A DNA stretch of 48,858 nucleotides from Singulisphaera sp. GP187 (lineage in GTDB: Bacteria; Planctomycetota; Phycisphaerae; Phycisphaerales; SM1A02). This document shows positions 23,855-31,311 of the stretch, piece after piece. Location of the stretch: assembly GCA_945888705.1 (NCBI GenBank), contig CAMDAQ010000003.1, forward strand, positions 1 to 48,858, in the 5' to 3' direction. The position numbers were made by a program, and so were the translations under genes. The stretch's first letter is position 1. Every line of letters begins with the position of its first letter. A model generated the notes under the pieces. The model worked only from the letters and a program-made list of their open reading frames with translations. It made no database searches and was not told the DNA's origin.

Positions 23855-23882
23855 TTGACAGGCGTAGTCCATAGGATACACT
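23855..23882 (+). promoter_or_regulatory. Sigma-70 promoter of the HigBA-like operon
   Basis: TTGACA, 16 bases, then TACACT, followed by 6 bases and the toxin ATG at 23889. It is the best consensus promoter in the window and predicts an mRNA that starts at or next to the start codon. Confidence 0.7.
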
Positions 23883-23888
23883 TGTGCC

Positions 23889-24179
23889 ATGCGCGTCAGG
23901 ATGACGACCGTCTACCGGGACTGGATCAACGGTTTGCGGGACCGCGTGGCCCGCGCCCGCATCCAGGTCCGCGTCGATCGGCTCGTGCACGGCAACCCTG
24001 GTTCGCATCGCGCCCTGCGCGAGGGCGTGTCCGAACTGAAGATCGACGTCGGTCCTGGCTACCGCGTGTACTTCACGGAGCGGGACGGCGAGTTGATCAT
24101 CCTGCTCGCAGGCGGCGACAAGTCCACCCAGCGTCGCGACATCGAGCGTGCGATCGAGCTCGCCAAGAACATCGCTTGA
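23889..24179 (+). CDS. higB: RelE/HigB-type toxin (addiction module killer protein family)
   Basis: The 96-residue protein matches the RelE/ParE-superfamily killer proteins that sit before a HigA-like antitoxin. Visible features are the opening YRDWINGLRDRVARARI, then LREGVSELKIDVGPGYRVYFTERDGELIILLAGGDKSTQRRDIERAIEL. This Leu/Arg-rich strand set, with the conserved GYRVYF and GGDKSTQ blocks, is typical. These toxins cleave mRNA on the ribosome in characterised cases. The order toxin-then-antitoxin is the HigBA order. It lies directly after R3 and has its own promoter, so it forms a self-contained cargo unit. The ATG at 23901 is an alternative start. Confidence 0.85.
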   Translation: MRVRMTTVYRDWINGLRDRVARARIQVRVDRLVHGNPGSHRALREGVSELKIDVGPGYRVYFTERDGELIILLAGGDKSTQRRDIERAIELAKNIA

Positions 24180-24223
24180 GATCCATCCAGCCAGCCCCCC
24201 GCCTACTCACTCACGAAACCATC

Positions 24224-24577
24224 ATGCCACGAGCCACTACCACCAAGTCGAAGCGCTCACCCGCGAAGTCCTCTCGCCGCGGCTCGAGTCACACCCGCAC
24301 GGTCGTTTACGACGTCGCGAAGCAGCTCCGCACGCCAAAGGAAATGGCCGCCTACCTCGAGGCGTGGCTGGTAGAGGCTCCCGATGACGTGGCAGGCATC
24401 TCGCGTGCGCTCGGCGACATCGCCCGCGCGGTCGGCATGAGCAAAGTCGCGAAGCAGTCTGGCCTCAGCCGCGAGAGCCTCTACAAGGCGCTCAGCGAGG
24501 ATGGCAACCCGAGCCTCGACACGATCCTGCGCGTGGCTCGTGCGGTCGGTGTGCGGTTCCACGCGTCCGCTGCTTGA
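24224..24577 (+). CDS. higA: HigA-like antitoxin (helix-turn-helix)
   Basis: The 117-residue protein has a basic N-terminal extension (MPRATTTKSKRSPAKSSRRG), then the antidote-family domain VAKQLRTPKEMAAYLEAWL and a helix-turn-helix GMSKVAKQSGLSRESLYKALSEDGNPSLDTILRVARAVGV. It would neutralise the upstream toxin and repress the operon. It starts 44 bases after the toxin stop; the intervening DNA has no terminator. The Lys/Arg/Ser-rich extension of about 25 residues is longer than usual for the family. A 9-bp hairpin follows the gene. Confidence 0.85.
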   Translation: MPRATTTKSKRSPAKSSRRGSSHTRTVVYDVAKQLRTPKEMAAYLEAWLVEAPDDVAGISRALGDIARAVGMSKVAKQSGLSRESLYKALSEDGNPSLDTILRVARAVGVRFHASAA

Positions 24578-24594
24578 AGCGCGAGCGCTCAAGC

Positions 24595-24618
24595 GAGCTG
24601 GAACCCTGATTCCAGCTC
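24595..24618 (+). terminator. Hairpin after higA
   Basis: A perfect 9-bp inverted repeat (GAGCTGGAA...TTCCAGCTC) with a 6-base loop lies 17 bases after the higA stop. There is no T-run, so termination is uncertain. Confidence 0.45.
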
Positions 24619-24729
24619 GCCACGCGGGGCCATCCAGCCCTCTCTGCACCCTGGAACCCACCGGTCGTTCCAAGTCCGTCCAGCCCTGACTACTTCCCAT
24701 CAGCGGCCGAGGGCCGCGTGCGTCTGACG

Positions 24730-24795
24730 GGCGCGCGCGAAACTGGCGTGCCGAAAGGTTCAGCGTGAAAGCCCTGACCTCGCGGCGACGAGGCG
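24730..24795 (+). repeat. Degenerate left end of the island repeat (R5)
   Basis: GCGCGCGCGAAACTGGCGTGCC, then AGGTTCAGCGTGAAAGCCCTGACCTC, corresponds to the first ~65 bases of R2 with many changes. The terminator stem is no longer intact. It lies between the HigBA-like and the MNT-HEPN cargo, at the place expected for a boundary. Confidence 0.55.
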
Positions 24796-24821
24796 CGCAG
24801 CCACTTCTATCATGGGGCCGC

Positions 24822-25145
24822 GTGACCTCCGGCAACGCAGCCATCCTCCCCGAGATCCTTCGGCGCATCGTGGACGTCTACCGTCCGGCGCAGGTGTATC
24901 TCTTTGGATCCGAGGCGCGCGGTGACGCGGGAAGCGACAGCGACATCGACCTCGCGGTGATCGTGCGGGACGATGCGCCGGAGCACCAGTCCACGCCCCG
25001 CATGGCTGCCGAGGCGCTCTGGGGCCTCGAGCGCGGTGCCGACGTCGTGGTGTTCCGCGAGAGCGAGTTCGCCGCCCGTCGCGGGGTGGTCTCCTCGTTG
25101 CCATGGACGATCCGTCGCGAGGGGAAGCTGCTCTTTGGCGGCTGA
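24822..25145 (+). CDS. MNT-type minimal nucleotidyltransferase
   Basis: The 107-residue nucleotidyltransferase has the signature GSEARGDAGSDSDIDLAVIV (about residues 29-48), with the two catalytic Asp residues in SDIDL. In characterised MNT-HEPN pairs the MNT protein adds AMP to a Tyr of the HEPN toxin and so silences it. The start is taken at the GTG at 24822 because the upstream part of the ORF track frame is repeat R5. The HEPN gene follows with an overlap of about 10 bases if its TTG is used. The pair lies between R5 and S2, like a separate cargo unit. Confidence 0.85.
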   Translation: MTSGNAAILPEILRRIVDVYRPAQVYLFGSEARGDAGSDSDIDLAVIVRDDAPEHQSTPRMAAEALWGLERGADVVVFRESEFAARRGVVSSLPWTIRREGKLLFGG

Positions 25146-25560
25146 CGCGCCCGATGTGCGCACCTTGGAGGTACGCGGCTGGCTGCTGCGAGCGTCCGAG
25201 GACTTGCGCGCGGGCCGTCACGACCTGACGGCGGTTCCGCCGCTTCTGAACGACGTGGCGTTCCATGCGCAGCAGTGCGCCGAGAAGGCGATGAAGGCCC
25301 TTCTGGTCCACCGTGAGCAGGCGTTCCGCAAGACGCACAACCTGACCGAGCTGGGCGGGGCTGTTGCGCGCATCGAGCCGCCGCTTGCGGAGCTGATGCG
25401 CACGGCCTCGCTCATGACGGAGTTTGCGTGGCGCTTCCGCTATCCCGGCGACCAGGCAACGGTGTCGCATGCCGATGCGCTGCATGCCATCGAGACGGCG
25501 GAACGCGTGCTGCGGGCGGTTATCGACTCGCTTCCCGCGAACTGCCGGCTGCGAGGCTGA
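25135..25560 (+). CDS. HEPN-domain protein (partner of MNT)
   Basis: The 141-residue helical protein of the HEPN family shows RGWLLRASEDLRAGRHDLTAV near the N-terminus, NDVAFHAQQCAEKAMKALLV (the family core helix) and AFRKTHNLTELGGAV, then TEFAWRFRYPGDQ. In MNT-HEPN modules HEPN is an RNase-type toxin. I read RKTHNL in the place of the RX4-6H/Y motif but cannot tell whether it is catalytically active. I use the TTG at 25135, which gives the usual short N-terminus and overlaps the MNT stop. A GTG at 25156 is the alternative. There is no ATG near the domain start. Confidence 0.8.
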   Translation: MAADAPDVRTLEVRGWLLRASEDLRAGRHDLTAVPPLLNDVAFHAQQCAEKAMKALLVHREQAFRKTHNLTELGGAVARIEPPLAELMRTASLMTEFAWRFRYPGDQATVSHADALHAIETAERVLRAVIDSLPANCRLRG

Positions 25561-25599
25561 GTCGGTTTCCGGCTTGGAACCCCGTTTCCTACGCGCCAG

Positions 25600-25678
25600 A
25601 GGGCTATCTCGCTCCCTAAGTGAAACGGAAGCCAACTCGCCTGTTCGAAACCCGTTTCGCTCGCCCTACTTCAAGAGT
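25600..25678 (+). repeat. Short repeat S2, joined to the R-type TACTTCAAGAG start
   Basis: S2 repeats S1 (GGAAGCCAACTCGCCTGTTC, then GAAACCCGTTTCGCTCGCCC). It is followed directly by TACTTCAAGAG, the exact sequence that begins R1-R3 at the tRNA 3' end. After this come GGTTGCGAAC and a terminator. It therefore links the S and R families: both behave as a tRNA-3'-end-like unit plus a terminator. Confidence 0.65.
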
Positions 25679-25712
25679 GGTTGCGAACAGCAGCCCTCGC
25701 CAAACGCACGAG

Positions 25713-25747
25713 AGACGCGTCCTCCATGAGGGCGCGTCTTTCGCTTT
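25713..25747 (+). terminator. Terminator hairpin after S2
   Basis: A 12-bp stem (AGACGCGTCCTC, loop CAT, GAGGGCGCGTCT, one G-T pair) is followed by TTCGCTTT. It lies 153 bases after the HEPN stop and is in place to end the MNT-HEPN transcript. Confidence 0.7.
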
Positions 25748-25926
25748 GTACGCAGGGATTTCGAGGGGTGGGCCAGGGCGACCGATTCCGTGCGAGCGGG
25801 GCGCGCCAGCAGCACGGGTGTCCGCCACGGACGGTGGTTTTTGCACCGCAGGAACCCCACTCCATGTTGGAGACCGTCCCCTCCCTTTCATTTCAATGCT
25901 GCTCCGGCAGCAGGAGTTCCAACGTC

Positions 25927-26466
25927 ATGAAGTCCCATCACCCGTTCCCTGCACTATCCCTTTGCGTCGTCGCCGTCGCCGGTTTCGCGAGCTCCGCTTC
26001 CGCCGAGCTCATTCGCAACGGCAATTTCAACGGACTCCTCCATTGGGGGGTGTTCGGTCCTTCCAACAATTCCGGTACGAACCCGGGCAACTACTACTAC
26101 AACGGGAATCCTCAAGGCAGCGGCGTCTTCCAGGAATTCGCCACCGAGGCGTACGAGACCTACACCTTCAGTTTCAAACTGCGGAACGACGCGACGGGGA
26201 CTGCGGGCAACAACTCCGCTGTGGTGACGTTCGGAAACCAGACGGTCCTGAACCTCATCAATCAGGGCACCTCAGCCGACTTCACGACTTACTCATTCCA
26301 AGCACAGACCGTAGGCCCGTTCACGACGATTCGGTTTTCCTTTACCAACAGCTCGAGCGAGTGGCACCTCACCAATGTCTCAGTGACCGGTCCCTCCGTC
26401 CCCGCCCCTGGCGCGCTTGCGGTGCTTGGCCTCGCAGGCCTCGCCGGCAGCCGCCGTCGCGCGTGA
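25927..26466 (+). CDS. Secreted protein with PEP-CTERM-like sorting tail
   Basis: The 179-residue protein has a signal peptide (about residues 1-24, cleavage after SSASA). A single domain rich in Asn, Ser, Thr and aromatic residues follows, starting ELIRNGNFNGLLHWGVFG. The end VPAPGALAVLGLAGLAGSRRRA has the order Pro-rich box, hydrophobic helix and Arg cluster expected of PEP-CTERM-type sorting signals. The NGNFNG...FTFSFKLRNDATG layout resembles carbohydrate-binding-like jelly rolls in other PEP-CTERM proteins. It probably ends on the cell surface or in exopolysaccharide. A strong terminator follows. The longer ORF track start lies in S2. Confidence 0.75.
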   Translation: MKSHHPFPALSLCVVAVAGFASSASAELIRNGNFNGLLHWGVFGPSNNSGTNPGNYYYNGNPQGSGVFQEFATEAYETYTFSFKLRNDATGTAGNNSAVVTFGNQTVLNLINQGTSADFTTYSFQAQTVGPFTTIRFSFTNSSSEWHLTNVSVTGPSVPAPGALAVLGLAGLAGSRRRA

Positions 26467-26515
26467 GCGTGGCGTGATGAGAGATGCGGCCGAGTGGCCG
26501 CGATACAGCGACTCG

Positions 26516-26550
26516 AACGCCCCGGCCGCGAGGCCGGGGCGTTTGCGTTT
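26516..26550 (+). terminator. Terminator of the PEP-CTERM-like gene
   Basis: A perfect 12-bp stem (AACGCCCCGGCC, loop GCGA, GGCCGGGGCGTT) is followed by TGCGTTT. It is almost the same hairpin as in R3. Confidence 0.8.
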
Positions 26551-26652
26551 GTGGCTCGCGCGTATCATGCCCCGACCGCTCTGATGTCTTGGCACCTGCG
26601 GTTCCGCCGTGATTCGCGCGGGGTGCCGACTCTCGAGCCATAGGAACCTTTC

Positions 26653-27789
26653 GTGCCTGCCTTCCAACTCTCCGCAGCCCCCGCACTGCCGACCGTCCTT
26701 CTCGCGTGCCTGATGGCCACGCAAACTGCCTGCACTCCCGAGAAGGCCACCACCAACCGTGGCGAGGTCGCCGAGGGAGCAGTCGAGGGACCTGAAGCGG
26801 TCGTTGCCCCTCGACCGGTGCGCGCCTCGGACAAGCCTGCCGCCGTTGAGCGCGCTTGGTACTTCCCGGCGACGGCATCGGAGTACGCGAAGATGGTCGA
26901 GCCCGAGCTCGGCGTACCGCCGAAGATCGATCTGTCGGAGGCTGTTGAGATCCCGATCTATGTCGATGGCGTTCAGGTGTACGGCAACCGTCGCCGCGCA
27001 TGCGACAACCCGGGCTTCCTCGGGAAGGACACGGTCTCCGGGTCGACGCTCCAGCGTCACGAGGGCCGGACCGCCGATGGCAAGCCCCTGCCGGATGTCG
27101 TGTGGGTCAGCTTCGGCCGCAATTTGACCCGCGATCCCGCCGACCTCATCGCCTCGGTCCAGATGATCGGCTACCACCGAAAGACCGGTGCGACTGCATT
27201 CTTCGAGAGCTCCGACAAGCTCAAGCCGTGGGTCAAGCTCGACGAAGGCACGCTGCGCATGCGCGGCGTGATGCCGTGGATCGACGACCCCGCGGAGTTC
27301 AACCGTGCTTTCGTGCCGCCCGAACGATCGCGTCTTCAGTGCGTGCAGTGCCACCAGGCGGACCCGTTCATCACGAACGACTTCATCACTGCCGCGAAGA
27401 TGCCGGGCACGGACGAGCCCGTCGTTCCGATCCTCGACGAGAACTCGCCGTTCTACGTCATCGGCGGCGAGAACTGGGACATGCGGACGGTCCATATCCC
27501 CGGCAATGGGTGCCTCGATTGCCACCGCGTGGGCCTGAGCACGATGTCGATGTTCATGGAGAACGGTTGGGATCCGAACGCGCACATGCCTCCAAACGAT
27601 CCGGGAAGCCTCGCCGCCGACGCGGCCCAATTGATCAAGGTCTTGCGCGAAGGACCGGCAAGCGTTGAGGGCGCGACCTGGGTCGTGCCGCCTTCCCGCG
27701 GCGATCCGGCGCAGACGGTGGGCGACGACTATCCGCACAAGGCGCCGTTCAACAATCCGAAGCCCGCGTCAAAGCGCAAGGACAAGTAG
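26653..27789 (+). CDS. Di-heme c-type cytochrome lipoprotein
   Basis: The 378-residue exported protein has two c-type heme sites, CVQCH (about residue 232) and CLDCH (about residue 293). The N-terminus (LLACLMATQTAC) reads as a lipoprotein signal with lipobox TQTA-C. Between signal and hemes lies a ~170-residue region with ERAWYFPATASEYAKMVEP and WVSFGRNLTRDPADL, which I do not recognise. It is probably anchored to a membrane facing the periplasm and moves electrons. The start is a GTG at 26653, supported by AGGA 8 bases upstream; no ATG is near. A second heme protein follows 495 bases later on the same strand with its own ribosome binding site. Confidence 0.8.
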   Translation: MPAFQLSAAPALPTVLLACLMATQTACTPEKATTNRGEVAEGAVEGPEAVVAPRPVRASDKPAAVERAWYFPATASEYAKMVEPELGVPPKIDLSEAVEIPIYVDGVQVYGNRRRACDNPGFLGKDTVSGSTLQRHEGRTADGKPLPDVVWVSFGRNLTRDPADLIASVQMIGYHRKTGATAFFESSDKLKPWVKLDEGTLRMRGVMPWIDDPAEFNRAFVPPERSRLQCVQCHQADPFITNDFITAAKMPGTDEPVVPILDENSPFYVIGGENWDMRTVHIPGNGCLDCHRVGLSTMSMFMENGWDPNAHMPPNDPGSLAADAAQLIKVLREGPASVEGATWVVPPSRGDPAQTVGDDYPHKAPFNNPKPASKRKDK

Positions 27790-27860
27790 CCGCAGCGGCG
27801 CGCCGAAACCCAAAGAACCCGATGCCCTCCACGGCTTGATCTGGAGGCTGCTCCGGCGCG

Positions 27861-27942
27861 ATATGCACCGACTCGCGAGTGCAGCCGTAGGGGCCAAGAT
27901 CCGGACGGCGCCGAGGGCGGAAGTCCCGGGTGATGAGTCGGG
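27861..27942 (+). repeat. Diverged right end of the island repeat (R4)
   Basis: ATATGCACCGACTCGCGAGT, then CAAGATCCGGACGGCGCC and GGCGGAAGTCCCGGGTGATG, matches the last ~90 bases of R2 and R3, ending in the identical GGTGATGAGTCGGG. The left part of the repeat is absent. It is the right-most repeat trace and may mark the far border of the island. Confidence 0.65.
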
Positions 27943-28283
27943 TTGAGTGTTGTCGCTGGGGATACGGAGCGAGCGTGTTTCAGCTTCGCGACGACCCCTC
28001 GGGGCGGTGCCGCCTCATGTTCGGACGCTGCCTCGGAGACTCCTTGCGGCCCCGTGGGCCGTGAAGATCTCTCGTAGTGGGTGGACCTGTTCAGCGCACC
28101 CCTGTCACGCCCCGGCAGGACCTCTCAGTGAAGCCGGGTTCAGGGGGATCCGCATGTCCTTGGGAGCCGCGGGAGTCGTGATCAGGCTACCCTTTCGCAG
28201 CCTGCTCCAGCGTGTCGTTCGGATCACGGGCGGTGGTGCCGACCGCACCCCATGATCACGGGCTGCACTCGACGAGGATCCCG
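27943..28283. other. Non-coding stretch before the propeller/heme gene
   Basis: I see no supportable gene here. The ORF at 27947-28255 has no recognisable features. GAGGATCCCG just before 28284 is the ribosome binding site of the next gene. Confidence 0.4.
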
Positions 28284-30947
28284 ATGTCTTGCAAGCTTCT
28301 CCCGATCAGTGCGATGCTTCTTGCGGCCACTCCAGCGATGGCGCAGCAATTCCTGCATTTTGAGAGCCCGCAGGTCCATCCAATCGAACTTGTATCCGGT
28401 TCAGGGATGCTGCTTGCCGTGAACACCGTCGATGCGCGGCTTGAGGTGCTCGAGGTCCTGTCCGACCCGCCGTACCTCCGGCAGGTCGCAAGCATTCCCA
28501 CTGGCCTCGAACCAGTGAGCGTGCGATCCCGCACCAGCAGCGAAGCATGGGTCGTGAATCACGTCTCGGACTCCATCACCGTCATCGACATCGAGTCGAG
28601 AAGGGTGATCGCGACGATTCTCTGCGACGACGAGCCATGTGATGTGGTGTTCGCCGGAACCCCCCAGCGTGCCTTCGTCACGCTGTCGCAGCGCAACACG
28701 ATCGCCATCTACGACCCAGCGGATCTCACCGCACCGCCGTTGGCGATCCAGGTCGAGGGCGAGGATCCGCGCGCGCTCACGACCGACGGCACAACGGTGT
28801 ATGCGGCGATCTTCGAGTGCGGCAACGATACGACCATCATCGATGCCGCCTTGGTGGGGACCGGGGTGAACCCCTATCCCGGTGCGCCGAATCCCCCGCC
28901 CAACGCACCGGGGGTGCCAGGCGGATTCTCACCACCCATGGCCACGGGACTGCCGGAACCACCGCTCGTCAGCCAGATCGTGCGCAAGTCGCCGGATGGG
29001 CACTGGATCGACGAGAACGGCGGCAACTGGAGCTCGGCGATCACATGGGACCTTCACGGACACGATCTTGCGGCCATCGATGCCGACACGCTCGGCGTGA
29101 GCTATCGCGGCGGGCTCATGACCACGCCGATGGCCATCTCCATGATGCCATCCGGCAGCATCGTTGCCGTCGGGACCGAGTCGCTCAACCACGTCCGCTT
29201 CGAACCGAACCTCAACGGGGTCTTCCTGCGCGTCGAGGGCGCGGTGGTCCATCCTGCGGCTGGCACCGTCGAGCGCTTTGATCTCAATCCGCACCTCGAC
29301 TACTCGACGCGCGTCGTCCCCGAAGCGCAGCGACTGCTCGGTATCGGTGACCCACGCGGCGTGGCGGTGAGCGCCGATGGCACGACGGCCTACATCACTG
29401 GCATGGGATCATCCAATGTCGTCGCTGTATCACTCGTGGATGGAAGCCGCACTGCCGTGGGCACGACTGGCGAGGGGCCGACCGGCATCGCCATCGATGA
29501 CGCGCATGGGCGACTGATGGTGCTGAACCGCTTCGCGGGATCCGTGTCAGTGCTCGATGACGACAGCCTCGCCGAGCTCGGTCGAGTGTCCTTCTTCGAT
29601 CCCACACCCGCCGCACTCAAGGCAGGTCGGCCCTTCCTCTACGACACGCATCGCTCGAGCGGCCTGGGGATCGTGTCATGCGGCAGCTGCCACATCGATG
29701 GACGCATGGACCAGTTGGCTTGGGATCTCGGTGATCCATCAGGTGCACTGCGTGAGATCGACCAGGACTGCAATCTTGGCGGTGGTGGTTGCGATGCATG
29801 GCACCCCATGAAGGGCCCCCTCGTCACCCAGACCCTCCTTGGGCTCGCAGGCGATGCGCCCTTCCACTGGCGCGGGGACCGCGCGACCATCGCGGAGTTC
29901 GGGCACGCTGCCAGCTCGCTGCTCTCCCACCCCGAGGAATTCACGCCAAAGGAGATGGCGCAGCTCGAGGCGTACCTGTTCTCCATCTGGCGCATGCCGA
30001 ACCCGAACCGGAACCTCGACGGCTCGCTCCGCACCTCGATCATGGGTGGCAACGCGGTGGCGGGGCGCGACCTCTTCCTCACCGGCGTGCTCGCAGGCGG
30101 TGCCGACTGCGTGCTCTGCCACTCGAATGCGAAGGGCAGCTTCCCAAGCGTGCTGTCCCCCGCGTTCGCGCAGCAGCAGCAGAACGTCAAGATTCCACAC
30201 CTGACGAACCTCCTCGAGAAGACGGGCTTTGAGAAGGCCTCCCAGGTGAACAACCGCGGCTTCGGCTACGAGCATGACGGGGCGATCGCGACGCTTGTCG
30301 AGTTCCTGGAGAATCCCGGGTTCGACGGATTCAACGCTCCAACGGGCGAGGTCATGCGGAAGGACGTGACGGCGTTCCTAATGTCCTTCGACGAGGGCAC
30401 GCACTCGTCGGTGGGAGCACAGGTGACCCTTGGCGGGATTGCACCGGGCGCGCCCTCGCGCCGGGCGCAGTTCATGACGCTCGCCGATGCGGGTCTCGGC
30501 GAAGTCCTCGTACGCACCTCGTCGCCAGAAGGCTTCCGAAGCTATGCCTACATGCCGCTCACGGCCAGCGGGGCGCACATCCAGTCGGATGTCCTTGCCC
30601 AGACCACCACGCTCGCGGACCTCGACACGCTTGCCGGTCCGGGCACGACAGTGACCTACACCATGATGCCGACAGGCACGGGCATCGGCATGCTGGATCG
30701 GGATCGTGACGGCTTCCTTGATGGCGATGAACGCATCGGGTGCAGCGATCCATCGAACCCCGCCAGCACACCCATGTCGAGCTGCCGCTTCAACCTGTCC
30801 GGCGGTGACGGTTCCATCGATGGCAAGGACCTTGCCATCCTGCTCTCGAACTGGGGCGGTTCTGGCTTGGGCGACCTCGATTGCGATGGGATCATCGGCG
30901 GGGCCGATCTCTCGTTGCTGATCGGCGCCTGGGGCGAGTGCGGGTAG
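28284..30947 (+). CDS. Secreted beta-propeller / di-heme cytochrome c / dockerin-like protein
   Basis: The 887-residue secreted protein has a signal peptide (about residues 1-20, ending AMAQQ). A YncE-like beta-propeller (about 25-440) follows, with blocks such as SDSITVIDIESRRVIATI, RGVAVSADGTTAYITGMGSS and DDAHGRLMVLNRFAGSVSVLD. The cytochrome region (about 455-710) has two heme sites, CGSCH and CVLCH. After a ~130-residue segment the end carries two calcium-loop-like repeats (GDGSIDGKDLAILLSNWGG and DLDCDGIIGGADLSLLIGAWG), a dockerin-type pair common in planctomycete secreted proteins. It is likely a surface oxidoreductase or heme peroxidase relative. The ATG at 28284 sits behind GAGGAT. 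The two-heme module and the propeller are clear; the substrate is not. Confidence 0.8.
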   Translation: MSCKLLPISAMLLAATPAMAQQFLHFESPQVHPIELVSGSGMLLAVNTVDARLEVLEVLSDPPYLRQVASIPTGLEPVSVRSRTSSEAWVVNHVSDSITVIDIESRRVIATILCDDEPCDVVFAGTPQRAFVTLSQRNTIAIYDPADLTAPPLAIQVEGEDPRALTTDGTTVYAAIFECGNDTTIIDAALVGTGVNPYPGAPNPPPNAPGVPGGFSPPMATGLPEPPLVSQIVRKSPDGHWIDENGGNWSSAITWDLHGHDLAAIDADTLGVSYRGGLMTTPMAISMMPSGSIVAVGTESLNHVRFEPNLNGVFLRVEGAVVHPAAGTVERFDLNPHLDYSTRVVPEAQRLLGIGDPRGVAVSADGTTAYITGMGSSNVVAVSLVDGSRTAVGTTGEGPTGIAIDDAHGRLMVLNRFAGSVSVLDDDSLAELGRVSFFDPTPAALKAGRPFLYDTHRSSGLGIVSCGSCHIDGRMDQLAWDLGDPSGALREIDQDCNLGGGGCDAWHPMKGPLVTQTLLGLAGDAPFHWRGDRATIAEFGHAASSLLSHPEEFTPKEMAQLEAYLFSIWRMPNPNRNLDGSLRTSIMGGNAVAGRDLFLTGVLAGGADCVLCHSNAKGSFPSVLSPAFAQQQQNVKIPHLTNLLEKTGFEKASQVNNRGFGYEHDGAIATLVEFLENPGFDGFNAPTGEVMRKDVTAFLMSFDEGTHSSVGAQVTLGGIAPGAPSRRAQFMTLADAGLGEVLVRTSSPEGFRSYAYMPLTASGAHIQSDVLAQTTTLADLDTLAGPGTTVTYTMMPTGTGIGMLDRDRDGFLDGDERIGCSDPSNPASTPMSSCRFNLSGGDGSIDGKDLAILLSNWGGSGLGDLDCDGIIGGADLSLLIGAWGECG

Positions 30948-31244
30948 GCGGCCATCCTCAAGGGGATTCGAGCACCGGCGCGCACCTGGCCAGCGAAGCG
31001 CTCGGGGGCCTTGCGGTGCTTCGTGCGGTCCGGGGATGCGAGGTAGTCCTGGGCAGCCTTCACGCTGCTTTCGACGAAACCATCCTCGCCCGCGGTCCCG
31101 CGCCAGCACTGCACAAGCAGCGGTGCATTCGTGCAACCCTGCCGCGTCAGGTCAGCCGGCAGCGCCGCCGCATCCTTCGAATCGGCAGGAGCCGGCAGCG
31201 CCGCATGGGGCCGCCATGGTCGGCCACGCCCAGAGTGCCGGTTC
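30948..31244. other. Intergenic stretch before the AroE-like gene
   Basis: There is no supportable gene. On the minus strand an open frame without a start codon reads DLTRQGCTNAPLLVQCW and continues protein-like for about 70 codons, then overlaps the end of the preceding gene; it may be a gene remnant. A direct repeat CGGCAGCGCCGC occurs twice near 31160 and 31194. Confidence 0.35.
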
Positions 31245-31250
31245 TAGACT
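31245..31250 (+). promoter_or_regulatory. -10 box (TAGACT) of the upstream ORF/AroE-like unit
   Basis: TAGACT is followed by 7 bases and the ATG of the 17-codon upstream ORF at 31258, predicting an mRNA that begins at that small ORF. Confidence 0.45.
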
Positions 31251-31257
31251 CACCGCC

Positions 31258-31311
31258 ATGACTCCACACGAGGCAGCAACCGTGTCGCAGGACGCGGGGA
31301 TCCGACGGTGA
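31258..31311 (+). CDS. 17-residue upstream ORF coupled to the AroE-like gene
   Basis: MTPHEAATVSQDAGIRR and a stop. The ATG follows a TAGACT box by 7 bases, and the TGA overlaps the GTG start of the next gene (GTGA), in another frame. Translation of the short ORF would deliver ribosomes to the weak GTG. It could be a regulatory leader peptide or only a coupling device. Confidence 0.4.
   Translation: MTPHEAATVSQDAGIRR

Noticed and set aside
30656-31114. 152-residue minus-strand ORF with protein-like start region
   Set aside because: No start codon at the protein-like part, and its second half is antisense to the dockerin-like tail of the propeller gene.
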